From contig LCGZ01000001.1 in NCBI GenBank assembly GCA_001000065.1, forward strand, positions 339,499 to 403,498: a DNA stretch of 64,000 nt, in the 5' to 3' direction. A program made the position numbers and the translations under genes. The notes under the pieces were generated by a model, which worked only from the letters and a program-made list of their open reading frames with translations, did not search any database and was not told the origin of the DNA. This DNA comes from a candidate division TM6 bacterium GW2011_GWF2_43_87 (lineage in GTDB: Bacteria > Babelota > Babeliae > Babelales > Babelaceae). This document shows positions 37,920 through 47,803 of the stretch, in pieces; the stretch's first letter is position 1; every line of letters begins with the position of its first letter.

Positions 37920-38226
37920 AAAGCACCTTGCCATGTTTTTTGATCTTAAAACAGAGCGATGAAGGATGTTCTGCGGCTTGCTCGAATTCTTTTTTAGTAA
38001 GTACTAAAAGATCCTTAAAAACATGTAATCCAAAAAGTGCTCGATGGCCTTGAATGGCTCGTTGGAAACTTTTTTGATTTGATTCATCAACAACAACTAA
38101 AAGGTCTAAGTCACTGTCCTCCGTCGGAGAACCCCAAGCATAAGAACCAAAAAGATAGATTTTAAATGGTGTGTATGTTTTAACGAGGCGATCTTTAACT
38201 TCATTAATAATTTCTTGATTAAACAC
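37906..38226 (-). CDS. MNT-type minimal nucleotidyltransferase
   Basis: This 106-residue protein has the polymerase-beta nucleotidyltransferase signature: IYLFGSYAWGSPTEDSDLDLLVVV, with GS and the catalytic DxD aspartates at about residues 26-46. It starts with GTG after GAGG. Such MNT proteins act as antitoxins by modifying the partner HEPN. Its 3' end overlaps the HEPN start. The pair is cytoplasmic. Confidence 0.92.
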   Translation of the reverse strand: MFNQEIINEVKDRLVKTYTPFKIYLFGSYAWGSPTEDSDLDLLVVVDESNQKSFQRAIQGHRALFGLHVFKDLLVLTKKEFEQAAEHPSSLCFKIKKHGKVLYVRS

Positions 38227-38379
38227 GATTTTACCTCACTTTTCATAACTATATAGTTGTCTACTAGAAACCACTAGTTATAAGTATAGTATCTTTTTGC
38301 TGCCTTGACACATATGGCAAGCTCGCGCTTTATAAGTTTAAAAATCGCTTTAACCCGCCTAAAATGATCGCAGGCATCA

Positions 38380-38535
38380 TTATTTTATTTCGAACATAAC
38401 TTGCTGTTCCCCACCCTCACTAAATGGTGCAAATTGGCTCTCCTCTACAAAATCGCCCTTTTTATACACATGCCGTGCTGCTGAATTATCAACGCCTAAA
38501 ACAACATATAGGAGCCATTTTAAAAAACACACCAT
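38380..38535 (-). CDS. Short hypothetical protein
   Basis: A 51-residue frame from ATG 38535 has a good AAGGTGG ribosome site. The N-terminus is hydrophobic (MVCFLKWLLYVVLGV), as in a short signal or anchor, followed by a polar part ending QVMFEIK. No homologue is recognised. The ribosome site is the main evidence that it is real. It lies between the MNT gene and an antitoxin remnant. Confidence 0.4.
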   Translation of the reverse strand: MVCFLKWLLYVVLGVDNSAARHVYKKGDFVEESQFAPFSEGGEQQVMFEIK

Positions 38536-38593
38536 TGTGACCACCTTTATAAAACGAACAGCGCAGATTAACAAACAACGTGCAACCTCATAT

Positions 38594-38728
38594 TTAACGC
38601 ACGCTCAAGGAAAAACCCATTGCATGTAATATTGCAGCAAGTGAGTTGAACTCTGGATTGCCATCTTTTGACAACATACGATATAAACTTTCCAGCATGT
38701 TCATCGTAATCTTTGCAAAAGTCAGTTT
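38594..38728 (-). pseudogene. C-terminal remnant of a HigA-like addiction-module antidote gene
   Basis: The minus frame ending at 38594 reads FAKITMNMLESLYRMLSK and DGNPEFNSLAAILHAMGFSL. This matches the last part of the small helix-turn-helix antidotes whose signature is LYRALSxxGNPxxxTLLxVLxALG. The first half of such a protein (about 55 residues) and a toxin gene are missing. It is either a decayed antitoxin or an orphan fragment starting at ATG 38704. Confidence 0.7.
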
Positions 38729-38761
38729 AGTTTCCGCCCCCCAAGATCCACTATCCCAAAC

Positions 38762-40021
38762 TTAGTTCTTCTCCCCACCAGTCTCTTTGACTAAATGTGT
38801 AAGTATGTCTAAAAATTCATCATATTCCGATTCTGAAATAACATACTTAATCGTAAGGCCAGATTTTACTATCAACTCTTTACAACGCTCAAGTGCCATT
38901 CCAGCCCATATCTTTTTGTTACCAAATACTCCACAACCAATTGGCAAAAGATAAACCGTATCTCGATTGTTTTTGATAGCCGCACGAATCGCAGAGTCAT
39001 AAATATCGAAGAGTATTTTTTGCGCCAGCGCCTCTATAAATACTTCTGGAGCCGCATAACCGTTCATAAAACCTGTTTTATATGCTCCAAGCGACAATCC
39101 GGCGCTAAATATCTGGTCAACGGTATACTCCGGCTGTTTTGAAGGAATAACAAAGGCTTCAAAACCATTACCTATTCTTGCTCCTTTAATCGGGGCTGAC
39201 TGATTCTTGTGGTACATAATACTAAAACTATAGTTGTTGGATTTTAAGAATGTTTCGATATTGCCGTAAAACGTAATGTTTTTATTGAGATATGGGTAGC
39301 CATTCTGAGTATCGAGAAAGTCAGATTTTAACATGTGCACACGAGGATTTTGCGGATCAAAAGAATTTGTCGCAACCCGAGTATTTTCACGTATTTGTGA
39401 GTAGAGCCGTAGCAATGCACCAGGGAAGCACCCGAAGGGTCCCTGTATTACATCCCCAAGATAGATGGCTATCGATGGAACAGAATTTCCCGAAACCGCC
39501 TCGATGCCGTCATAATCAGATGCCACCAAAAAGACCGCTTTTTCACCTCTTGCTGCTGCTTGATTTTGTAAGGTCATGGTATCAACAGATGCAGTCACAA
39601 CATTAAACGTTCCCGGTTTTTTTGCCGTATACGTCCCTGTTTCTTCAATAAGTTTTTCATGCAAATAGGTCTCAAATTGTCCAGCATTGTAAGAGCTTCC
39701 CGTTTGCGCATTTTTTAGAATAAAATTACCGTTACTATCCTTGCTAAACGGACCGGCCTTTCCTGCCTTTATGACAGCCCTATAACAACCCGTTTTCTGG
39801 TCATAGTCAACGGTTACATTGGTCGCTTTTTTAAACGCATCTTCTGTCATGCCAGTAAAATACGTTACTATTTTAGCTCCATTAACAACAATTTTAGAGC
39901 TGGTTGGATCAGTCTCTACTGCAGAATTCTCTGCAGCATGCTTCCCCCGACACCCACTAACAGTACCTAAAATGCCACATAACAGTATTAACGAGATAAT
40001 TCTCTGTTTTTTGCTACACAT
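38762..40021 (-). CDS. Lipoprotein with a macro-domain-like region
   Basis: Starting at 40021 (GGAGG before the ATG) the 419-residue protein has a lipobox (ILGTVSGC, acylated cysteine about residue 24). The C-terminal half shows pieces like macro/PARG-type ADP-ribose-binding proteins: GDVIQGPFGCFPGALLRLY near residue 190 and VYLLPIGCGVFGNKK near residue 365. The N-terminal 150 residues are not recognised. Export of an ADP-ribose-processing domain would be notable, but the fold call is by motif only. Confidence 0.6.
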   Translation of the reverse strand: MCSKKQRIISLILLCGILGTVSGCRGKHAAENSAVETDPTSSKIVVNGAKIVTYFTGMTEDAFKKATNVTVDYDQKTGCYRAVIKAGKAGPFSKDSNGNFILKNAQTGSSYNAGQFETYLHEKLIEETGTYTAKKPGTFNVVTASVDTMTLQNQAAARGEKAVFLVASDYDGIEAVSGNSVPSIAIYLGDVIQGPFGCFPGALLRLYSQIRENTRVATNSFDPQNPRVHMLKSDFLDTQNGYPYLNKNITFYGNIETFLKSNNYSFSIMYHKNQSAPIKGARIGNGFEAFVIPSKQPEYTVDQIFSAGLSLGAYKTGFMNGYAAPEVFIEALAQKILFDIYDSAIRAAIKNNRDTVYLLPIGCGVFGNKKIWAGMALERCKELIVKSGLTIKYVISESEYDEFLDILTHLVKETGGEKN

Positions 40022-40082
40022 AACAACTCCTCCCAAAAAACCTATCTGTTAGCCTCAAACTATATGCGGCCCCACCCCTTGT

Positions 40083-40421
40083 CTATTTACCCCGTTGCAA
40101 TGCTGCTGTGTAGTTAAACTCATAAAAATACCGTTGCCAGAATTCGTCCGTCATGCCGTACTGATCTTCTCCTATAAGATGGTCTAAGAGAAACTCACGG
40201 GCACGAAGAACTTCCTTTAATCGGCGTCGATTTTTAGGATCCGCAACCGTAAAATCAATAAGCTCAATTGCTCTATATAGCGCCTGGGTACTTGCCTCAA
40301 GCTCGCCCCGCTGCTTGTAGCGAATTGCTCGATCAACATCAGTGCCAATATTGGCCATCTGCTCAACGAGGGAAAACTTGAACCAGCGGCCCGATACAAA
40401 TGTTTCTTTGTGTATAATCAT
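40083..40421 (-). CDS. Hypothetical protein paired with DUF5674
   Basis: This 112-residue, soluble, mostly helical protein contains WFKFSLVEQMANIGTDVDRA, LYRAIELIDFTVADP and LKEVLRAREFLLDHLIG. The same arrangement (EQ-ANIG-x2-V-RA then RAIELxDxT) recurs in small proteins of many bacteria encoded beside DUF5674 genes, from memory. Its start overlaps the stop of the DUF5674 gene by four bases, so the two are translated together. A toxin-antitoxin-like role is possible but not shown. Confidence 0.75.
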   Translation of the reverse strand: MIIHKETFVSGRWFKFSLVEQMANIGTDVDRAIRYKQRGELEASTQALYRAIELIDFTVADPKNRRRLKEVLRAREFLLDHLIGEDQYGMTDEFWQRYFYEFNYTAALQRGK

Positions 40422-40771
40422 GATACAACCAACATATCAACGATTTCACGAATAATCGCCTGTATTTTTAGATCATCAACGCCTCTGGTCTTATTTCCCA
40501 TGGATGGCCTCAGATTTATCATAGAATCAAATTCTATAAAATCAGGAGTTCCCCTCTTACTGGGGTGAAAATTGATACCCCATAAATCTTTCTGTTGTGA
40601 AGCATAATCTTCTAACAAAACTTGCTCCTCATCCGCATGAAAATCGGCATCCACAAACATAATTTTTTGTTCAATATCAACTACAGCTTTAACCAAATGG
40701 CCATACATTTTCTGAGCCATCGTATCCAGTATTTCTAATGAAATGGGATCAGTTTTTTTTACCAGGATCAC
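40418..40771 (-). CDS. DUF5674-family protein
   Basis: This 117-residue protein carries the family signature VKAVVDIEQKIMFVDADFHA, then DEEQVLLEDYASQQKDLWG, with a final helical segment. The family is uncharacterised and usually part of a two-gene unit. Here the partner follows with an ATGA overlap. No signal peptide, so cytoplasmic. Confidence 0.8.
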   Translation of the reverse strand: MILVKKTDPISLEILDTMAQKMYGHLVKAVVDIEQKIMFVDADFHADEEQVLLEDYASQQKDLWGINFHPSKRGTPDFIEFDSMINLRPSMGNKTRGVDDLKIQAIIREIVDMLVVS

Positions 40772-41243
40772 AGAAATCCTTTCTGTTTTTTATTATAAAC
40801 ATTCCATCACTATCAAAATATATTACAGAATTAACTCCTAGTTAAACAAGCGTACCATGATGTTACATTTTGTCAGGACTTCCTCAAAGGCTCAAATCAA
40901 ATGTATTAGAAGCTTGAATAATCGCATCTAGATTGTTACTTTTATTAAGAAAAACTCTTTAAAAATTAGCAAAATAAAGACGCTTATTCCAAAAGGTAAA
41001 AATCGTGGACGTAGAATACAGGCGAGATGGCATGATCTCTCCGTCTTTACCACTGCGCAGAGATGTATAAAATTTTAAAAAACAAAATAATCGCGCTACG
41101 GCAATATTGCTCGCTTATTCTATTGCTCAACTTAGACCCTTCCTGACTTATAGACAAAAAAACAAAACCGGACTAGGTTGCCCTTGAGTAGTTACCCTGC
41201 ACCAAACTAGGGGTGGGTATGTATTTCTAAAAAGGAGTCAACC
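40772..41243. other. 472-base intergenic region, no gene seen
   Basis: Between the divergent DUF5674 gene and the ankyrin gene at 41244 no frame longer than about 30 codons with a ribosome site was found. It is AT-rich and probably holds both promoters. No strong hairpin or repeat was noticed. Confidence 0.5.
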
Positions 41244-43460
41244 ATGGTATTTGTACGCAAGGTTTTTATCCGCAGTTTCGCGCTTTTCACTCTTCTAACC
41301 GGCTGTTTACAAACTCCTTTGCATGCCATGAATGAGACAGAGAGTTGTCTAAAAAAAAACCGCTTACGCCCCATTCTAAAGGAATTTTTCAACACAACTG
41401 ACAACGCAGGCGAAACCCTGGTCCACCAAGCAGCACGTACAGGAAACATCCATCTCTTAACTCTGGCAATTGGATGGGGACTTGAACTTGATAAACCTAA
41501 TAAAGCTGGAGAAAAGCCCCTTCATATTGCTATAAAAAATGGGCACCTATCCATAATTCAAAATCTTGTTTTTAAAGGAGTGCTAATAGACACAAAAGCA
41601 CTCGAACTAGCCACCGATACAAAAGTCAAAAACTGCATAGAAGACTTAAAGCATCCGTTCAAACCCACAGAATCCGACGAGAATGACGAAAAAGTTTTAG
41701 AGCTCGCCTATAATCTAATAAATAATTCAAAAGACGAAAACGGCGATACCGTTTTTCACCTACTCGCCAAAAAAGGGCTAATTCCCGAACTTATAGAATT
41801 GGCAAAAAATACCGATATCAATAAAAAAAACAATAAGGGCTTAACGCCTCTTCACATACTAGTAAAAAATGGTTCAATCAATTCTATTGAAGCCGTAATC
41901 AATGCAGGAGCTAAAATCGATTATACAACCATTGAATTAGCAGCAAATCCCATCGTCCACAAATTCCTCAGAAATCAATACGAATCCCTTCCACACATTG
42001 ACGACATGCTAACACATCAACCACTCGATCTTCTTGATGCAGAAACACTTATCTCTATTATAACAGACGGAAATTCCAGCGAAGAGGCGAAGAATAGCAA
42101 CCTAGAAACTGCGCTTAAAAAGATAGTCACTTCTATAAACGCAGAAGATGGACAAGGCCGTACAGCACTAGAATGCGCCATCAAACAAAATAACTTCTTT
42201 GTCACCAAATTTCTCATTGAGCATGGCGCAGACGTAAACAAAAAAGATAGCAGTGGTAACCCCCCTCTACACAACGCCATAAAGAAAAATAGCATTGAGT
42301 TAGTCAGCCTACTGCTTATGAAAGGGGCAAACCCAAACACCCAGTCCATCAAGGGCGACACACCCCTTTCCCTTGCTATCGAAAGCGGAAATGGAACCAC
42401 AATACAATTTCTAGCCGAACAAGGCGGCGACATTGATGGCGCTACGCTAAAAACAACACCGCTGCAAAACGTTTTTATGCGAAAAAACAAAATTAAAAAA
42501 ATTGGCGAGCTTCTTCTCAAATTAGGAGCACCTATCGACGGTAAAAATAATAGGGGAAGAAATGCATACCACGATGCAATTGAACAAAATCAAAAAAAAG
42601 CTTTAAAATTTTTGATTGAACACAAAGCCTCTATCAATGAAAAAACAACCCCTGAGGGATTCACACCCCTTCACCTAGCCGCTGGCAATTCAGATAAAGT
42701 TACAATTCTTAAAAGTCTTATTTCCAATGGTGCGCTCATAAACGAAAAAGACAATACGGGGTACACTCCTCTTCATATAGCCGCAATCTATAGCAAACTG
42801 AAAAACGTTAAATTTCTTCTAAAAAACGGAGCCCTAATAAATGAACTGACTTTGATAGGAGACTCGGCACTTAATCTCGCCCTCAAAAATAAGGCACCCG
42901 CTATTGCTCTCCATTTAATCAATGCAGGAGCAAACATTAACCTACCAAACAAAGCCGGAAAAACCCCGCTCCACCTCGCTACTAAAAAAAATTATATCGA
43001 CATCGTAAAAGACCTTATCGAACTCAATGCAACCATCCATGCAACCACGATCAAAGGACACACTCCAGCTCACATTGCCCAAACAATTGGTAGCCTTGAA
43101 ATAATAAAGCTCTTAGCAGAAAATGGAGAAACTTTTCAAAAATGGGACTATGACACAGACTTTCCCAAAGGAGTAGAAATAAGCCTCTACGTCAGCTTTG
43201 TAGATGATTTACATTGCGTTTCAAACAAAACACTCTCATTCAAAAAGTTCGTAAAAAGGCATTTGAATGAACATAATGCAAAAGAGAACCTAAAAAGAAT
43301 AAATCGACTACTCCTATACGTAACCCCACGAGCCTTCTCACTTCTCAAAAAATGGAATATTAAGCAAAAACTAAACAACCAACCTCTACACATTCCTCCT
43401 CAAAATCCATTTGCTGCTTACAAAACACTCTATAAAGACAAGATAAAAAATGGATTCTAA
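41244..43460 (+). CDS. Large secreted ankyrin-repeat protein
   Basis: This 738-residue protein has AAGGAG before the ATG and a signal peptide (SFALFTLLTGCLQTPLHA). About 14 ankyrin repeats are spread over residues 50-640, some degenerate, for example GETLVHQAARTGNIHLLTLA, GNPPLHNAIKKNSIELVSL and GKTPLHLATKKNYIDIVKDL. The last 100 residues (KKFVKRHLNEHNAKENLKRI) are basic and helical. Its stop overlaps that of the convergent 1392-residue gene by three bases. It is probably an exported host-binding effector. Confidence 0.9.
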   Translation: MVFVRKVFIRSFALFTLLTGCLQTPLHAMNETESCLKKNRLRPILKEFFNTTDNAGETLVHQAARTGNIHLLTLAIGWGLELDKPNKAGEKPLHIAIKNGHLSIIQNLVFKGVLIDTKALELATDTKVKNCIEDLKHPFKPTESDENDEKVLELAYNLINNSKDENGDTVFHLLAKKGLIPELIELAKNTDINKKNNKGLTPLHILVKNGSINSIEAVINAGAKIDYTTIELAANPIVHKFLRNQYESLPHIDDMLTHQPLDLLDAETLISIITDGNSSEEAKNSNLETALKKIVTSINAEDGQGRTALECAIKQNNFFVTKFLIEHGADVNKKDSSGNPPLHNAIKKNSIELVSLLLMKGANPNTQSIKGDTPLSLAIESGNGTTIQFLAEQGGDIDGATLKTTPLQNVFMRKNKIKKIGELLLKLGAPIDGKNNRGRNAYHDAIEQNQKKALKFLIEHKASINEKTTPEGFTPLHLAAGNSDKVTILKSLISNGALINEKDNTGYTPLHIAAIYSKLKNVKFLLKNGALINELTLIGDSALNLALKNKAPAIALHLINAGANINLPNKAGKTPLHLATKKNYIDIVKDLIELNATIHATTIKGHTPAHIAQTIGSLEIIKLLAENGETFQKWDYDTDFPKGVEISLYVSFVDDLHCVSNKTLSFKKFVKRHLNEHNAKENLKRINRLLLYVTPRAFSLLKKWNIKQKLNNQPLHIPPQNPFAAYKTLYKDKIKNGF

Positions 43461-46400
43461 GCTGGTTTTTTAGCCGTTGCATTCTTTTTACACAAGTCAC
43501 AAATCAGCTTAAAAAGCTCCTCGGCCTTACTTACATTAATCTGCTTTTCAAGTTCCCGTAACTGTTGTTCAGCATACTCAACTGCCGTAACCCCGCCATT
43601 TGAGCTAGAGAATTCAGCCGGATCAAGCAGCGCCAGCTCCTTAATAAAGGTCTCGACAAAAACCTTATACCGAGAATAGAGATAATTACCTCCTAAACAA
43701 TGCCCACGAGCCTTTATATAGTTAATCAGTTCATAGAGCGCAAACAGAGGCTTAGTGTTTTTTGTAGAGACCTTCTTGAGTACTTCATAGATTTTTTTTA
43801 GCACCACCGTTGTTGCCCATTCAATGTCAGCTTCAGAATCAAGAAGGGTTAGCAAATCAAAAAGAACAACGAACGTCTTATGTGTATCTGCAAGAAAGTA
43901 AGTATTTATAAGCGAATTAATAAGCCGATGCGCCATCTGATACCTTTTTGCATTTATGCAAAATCGAGCAAGCAATGCACCATCTTCTATCCCCAAAGAC
44001 TCACCCAGCAAAGTCCTCTTTTCCCCTAACTGTTTTTCCGTTTTTATTAACGTCGACAGTTTGAGAAAATGCAGAGGATCACCAAGATCTTTTACCTTAT
44101 TAAACCGAGAAAGATACTCATCATTAATCGTTTTGTATTTTGACGATTTTTTAGAATTGTCGACATGAGTAGCTGACAAAATCATCCTACGTTTTATATC
44201 TTTTATAGCACGATTATAAGTCTTAAGCTTTAACAAAAAGTCTTCATGAGAAATCTTAACAAATCCTACTCCATCCCGCTCAAAAGCACCACCCCCCCCT
44301 TCTTCATCTTTCTCAAGAAGTAAGGCCGACTTTTTTTCACTCTGATCAACATCACTATAAGCTCTTAGGATATAGAGCTCACACGTTCCTTTACATGAAG
44401 ACCACCGATCGCAAAGAAGTTTTTTAACAACAAAAGCCTTAGTCTCTGCTATAGAGCCACTCAAAAAAGCTGCTATAACTGCGTTAACGCTAAGCGATGG
44501 GGTATGCATTTCCTCTAAATAATGAACAGCACCCCCAGGAATATCTGAGATAATTCTAGGGCATACCTTATGGTCAAAAGACAACTTCTTAACGACCCGA
44601 CTTCTTAGTAACACATACTTTAAAAGAGTATTAGAACCTCCTTTCTGCACCTCCCCTTCATCTCCCGACACAACAAGGGTAACCCCTTGCTCCAGCGGCT
44701 CAATTTCCATAGTATGGGGATAACAGACTGCAGGAATATTATTTAGATCCACTTCCGAGCAATATATGCAACAAGATAAGTCCAATAAGTCAGGGCTGCT
44801 TGAACTAGATGCTTCAATAAAACTTTTTGGATCAACCGCATTAATCGGGTTGGTAAAACGAGAGCACGTCAAAGTTCCATTAACTAGAGTGTATGGATAG
44901 GCACTCTTTTCACCCTTACCGTTCAAAAATATTTCGGAAAACGTTAGCCCAGGGAAACTACACGAAGCAAGAAAAACACTATGGGTATATGTTTTGTCAC
45001 TTAATCCTCTAAGCAAAGCAACAAAGCTATCATGTGGCAACGTTGTTATAACCCCTGTTGATAGCACTGAAACTTTTCCATTAAGCATCTTTTCATAGGG
45101 TTGAGAGTTTTCACCAGAAGAACCATGCGCTGAACTCCCATGACCACTAATAAGAAATGTAAACCTAGGAGTCGTCTCTTCACCATATTCAGCTCTATCG
45201 ACAAACAATCCTATGCACGCTTTCGGAAACGCTGTTTTATACTTATCAACAGAAAACGTTCTATACTTTAATTTTTCAAAATCAACCGCCTTTAATGAGC
45301 GCATATGATCAATTTTTATGCCCAACTTCTTCTCAAGCTCTGTAACGGGAGCCGTTGCGCTTAATGGCAATTTAGACAAATCATAAGAAGAAAGTTCCTG
45401 AATTCCCGCGTAAAATCGTGGGATTAGAATAACTACCTCATCTCCCGCTTCTTTTACAATCCATGTTTTTTCGTCTATCATCCCTTCAGATTTTAAAATA
45501 TTTCGCAAGCAATGCTTTAACGTTATAATGGGGCAAGCCGCTGCCTTTAAAAAGGCCAGCAATTGAATAAAAACACTATCTTTCCCCGTCAACAACCCGT
45601 TAAAATCCGCGTCTAAAAGAATGCCTATGCATCGAGACGGATGGCTAGACTTATTCTGCTGCTGTGCGTTTTTTATGGCGTATGTTGCGTACCTAAATAT
45701 TTTTTTAATTTCCGTATTATTCCGAAAATTCACCACCCCATAATCAGCACTATCCTTAACCATTTCCCCTGCACTATTTTTTTGGGAAAATAACTCAGGA
45801 CAATCCTGCTTTACGTAGTCAACAATGTTGTCAATAAGGGCTTGCAGCAAGATATAATTTGATGGACCTACAGAGGAAAATTCATATATTTTCATTAGAA
45901 GCGTATGTAAAAAAGTATTATCAGATACGTACTTCCCGTTCCACCACATACCCCATAGCCCCTTTTTAATCTTAGAGACTTCTACACTTTCAGTTAATGC
46001 TTTTACTAAAATCCGTACATCAGCAACATCTCCACACCGCACGGCAGACCCTATAAGCACATCAAAAATGTCTAAAGCACTCTTTGATGACAACCAGTTA
46101 TCAGAATTTGCTTCAAATAGGGCTGTTGCACACTCCTTGAAACCGGAGCAAACTGAAAAAACCAAAAAATTAGCATCAGGATCTTCCAACCATGATTTTG
46201 ATAATTTTTTGTTTAATAGTTTATCATTAGCAATCATCTTATTTATAAAGACCTTTGTTGCTGCACTGTCGATGCTCAACATTGCCCGCAAATCGTCTAA
46301 TTTCAAAAACGATCGATAGTTTTCATCAGAACCATTGCTTTCAAATCTCATTTTCAACTGCTCAAACTGCGTCTCTTTATTCTTGATAATCCTATCGGCA

Positions 46401-47635
46401 GTCCAGAAGAGATCATTTAAAACTCTACAAATAATTTCCCGCCCCTTTAAATCCTTTTTACCATCAACAAAATAGTAAAATTCACCCAGAGCCATTAAAA
46501 GCGACTTATCAATCCGGGCGTTCTTCAAAAAAGCCTCTCCGCAACCTCTATAAAAATCTAAAACTACCTTTTCATCAAGATTCATTAAATTCTTTGTTAC
46601 CGTTGTATTCATTAAATCGATTAACTGATCAAAAAATGCACAAACAAATGCCGTCATTTTTTTATTTGACGAAGTAGTAAGATACTTTTGATCTAGAATT
46701 TTTAAATCATTCACCTCAACATCATTTTCAAAAAAACCATGAGATGACTGTGCAAGACAACCAAAAAAATGGGCTAACTGATTATCATTATCTATGCAGG
46801 CATTAAGGCTTTTTATTATATCATCTGCCTTTATAAAGCCGGGATAAAATCGATTAACCAGATACTGAAATAAAACAAAATTCCCTAACGAAATCGATAG
46901 ATTTAACAATGTTTTTATATCCTGTGAAGAAAAATCAGGCGCATAAAAAACCCACGTATTTATTAAATTTTGATCCTTTTTTTGTAAAAGGTTATATACC
47001 GCTAACTCAGAATTCTTTAGCGCTACTCTTATCTCTTCATCAAATTTTTCCAAAGCCTTTTTTCTATCAGAAGTAAACCACAATCCAACGGTTTCTTGAA
47101 ACAATAAAAAAGCCTGTGGGAAACGATAGAGTACCGATTCTATCCATCCGCCTATACCGACGAAATCTCTCCCCTTTGTTGTGACATCGAAGAGCGCTTG
47201 CGAGTAATAATCAGGCCGCTCCAACAAAAGTGCATCATAAACAGAACTTAGTAATGCATAATAATAAGGCTTATTTTCAGAAGAAATATAAAACCTCTGG
47301 TTAAAAACATAGAAAGCCAGCATGCATAAAAAGCTTCCCTGCTCATTATCAGCAAAACCCCAAGCACCCGCAGAATCCAATGCAACAGTGTCCCCAGGTA
47401 AAATCTCCGCAACCCATTTTCGTGTTTTAAGTTTTATATCGTTAACGTCTTTTGATTTTACCATCTCATTCATTGTAATCTCAGCCGTCAAAGTCCTAAA
47501 AAATGGGATCCTTTTCGCAAAAACAGAAGACGGTAAATTTATTGGGATCGACGGAAAATTCATCGCCATTCCATCAAATACATACGCCACGACTAGCAAA
47601 AAACCAGACAGAAAAAACTTAACTGTTTTATTCAT
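43457..47635 (-). CDS. Giant secreted protein with a possible clan-CD cysteine protease core
   Basis: This 1392-residue protein has a strong GGAGG site and a signal peptide (FFLSGFLLVVAYVFDGMA). Most of it is helical with no recognised domain; parts such as LSISLGNFVLFQYLVNRF could be decayed ankyrin-like repeats. Around residues 826-895 two buried strands end in FTFLISGHGSSA (His832) and HSVFLASCSFPG (Cys892). Hydrophobic-HG and hydrophobic-xxC blocks about 60 residues apart are the layout of clan CD peptidases such as caspases and gingipains. The protease idea is inference. It is likely exported. Confidence 0.7.
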   Translation of the reverse strand: MNKTVKFFLSGFLLVVAYVFDGMAMNFPSIPINLPSSVFAKRIPFFRTLTAEITMNEMVKSKDVNDIKLKTRKWVAEILPGDTVALDSAGAWGFADNEQGSFLCMLAFYVFNQRFYISSENKPYYYALLSSVYDALLLERPDYYSQALFDVTTKGRDFVGIGGWIESVLYRFPQAFLLFQETVGLWFTSDRKKALEKFDEEIRVALKNSELAVYNLLQKKDQNLINTWVFYAPDFSSQDIKTLLNLSISLGNFVLFQYLVNRFYPGFIKADDIIKSLNACIDNDNQLAHFFGCLAQSSHGFFENDVEVNDLKILDQKYLTTSSNKKMTAFVCAFFDQLIDLMNTTVTKNLMNLDEKVVLDFYRGCGEAFLKNARIDKSLLMALGEFYYFVDGKKDLKGREIICRVLNDLFWTADRIIKNKETQFEQLKMRFESNGSDENYRSFLKLDDLRAMLSIDSAATKVFINKMIANDKLLNKKLSKSWLEDPDANFLVFSVCSGFKECATALFEANSDNWLSSKSALDIFDVLIGSAVRCGDVADVRILVKALTESVEVSKIKKGLWGMWWNGKYVSDNTFLHTLLMKIYEFSSVGPSNYILLQALIDNIVDYVKQDCPELFSQKNSAGEMVKDSADYGVVNFRNNTEIKKIFRYATYAIKNAQQQNKSSHPSRCIGILLDADFNGLLTGKDSVFIQLLAFLKAAACPIITLKHCLRNILKSEGMIDEKTWIVKEAGDEVVILIPRFYAGIQELSSYDLSKLPLSATAPVTELEKKLGIKIDHMRSLKAVDFEKLKYRTFSVDKYKTAFPKACIGLFVDRAEYGEETTPRFTFLISGHGSSAHGSSGENSQPYEKMLNGKVSVLSTGVITTLPHDSFVALLRGLSDKTYTHSVFLASCSFPGLTFSEIFLNGKGEKSAYPYTLVNGTLTCSRFTNPINAVDPKSFIEASSSSSPDLLDLSCCIYCSEVDLNNIPAVCYPHTMEIEPLEQGVTLVVSGDEGEVQKGGSNTLLKYVLLRSRVVKKLSFDHKVCPRIISDIPGGAVHYLEEMHTPSLSVNAVIAAFLSGSIAETKAFVVKKLLCDRWSSCKGTCELYILRAYSDVDQSEKKSALLLEKDEEGGGGAFERDGVGFVKISHEDFLLKLKTYNRAIKDIKRRMILSATHVDNSKKSSKYKTINDEYLSRFNKVKDLGDPLHFLKLSTLIKTEKQLGEKRTLLGESLGIEDGALLARFCINAKRYQMAHRLINSLINTYFLADTHKTFVVLFDLLTLLDSEADIEWATTVVLKKIYEVLKKVSTKNTKPLFALYELINYIKARGHCLGGNYLYSRYKVFVETFIKELALLDPAEFSSSNGGVTAVEYAEQQLRELEKQINVSKAEELFKLICDLCKKNATAKKPA

Positions 47636-47803
47636 AACAAAATACCTCCACTTACCGCAATTTATAGAAATAAATCAGTAAGCCAAAATTACAATCTGGG
47701 GAATTATATACCCACTATATTTAAAGTATAACAGTCCATAATTATTTTTCAATAATGAATTTTTTAAAAATAAACGTGAAAAACAATAAGTAAAATTATT
47801 AAG

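Noticed and set aside
42017..42520. 167-codon minus-strand frame opposite the ankyrin gene at 41244
   Set aside because: A shadow of a repetitive coding sequence; composition mirrors the plus-strand codons.
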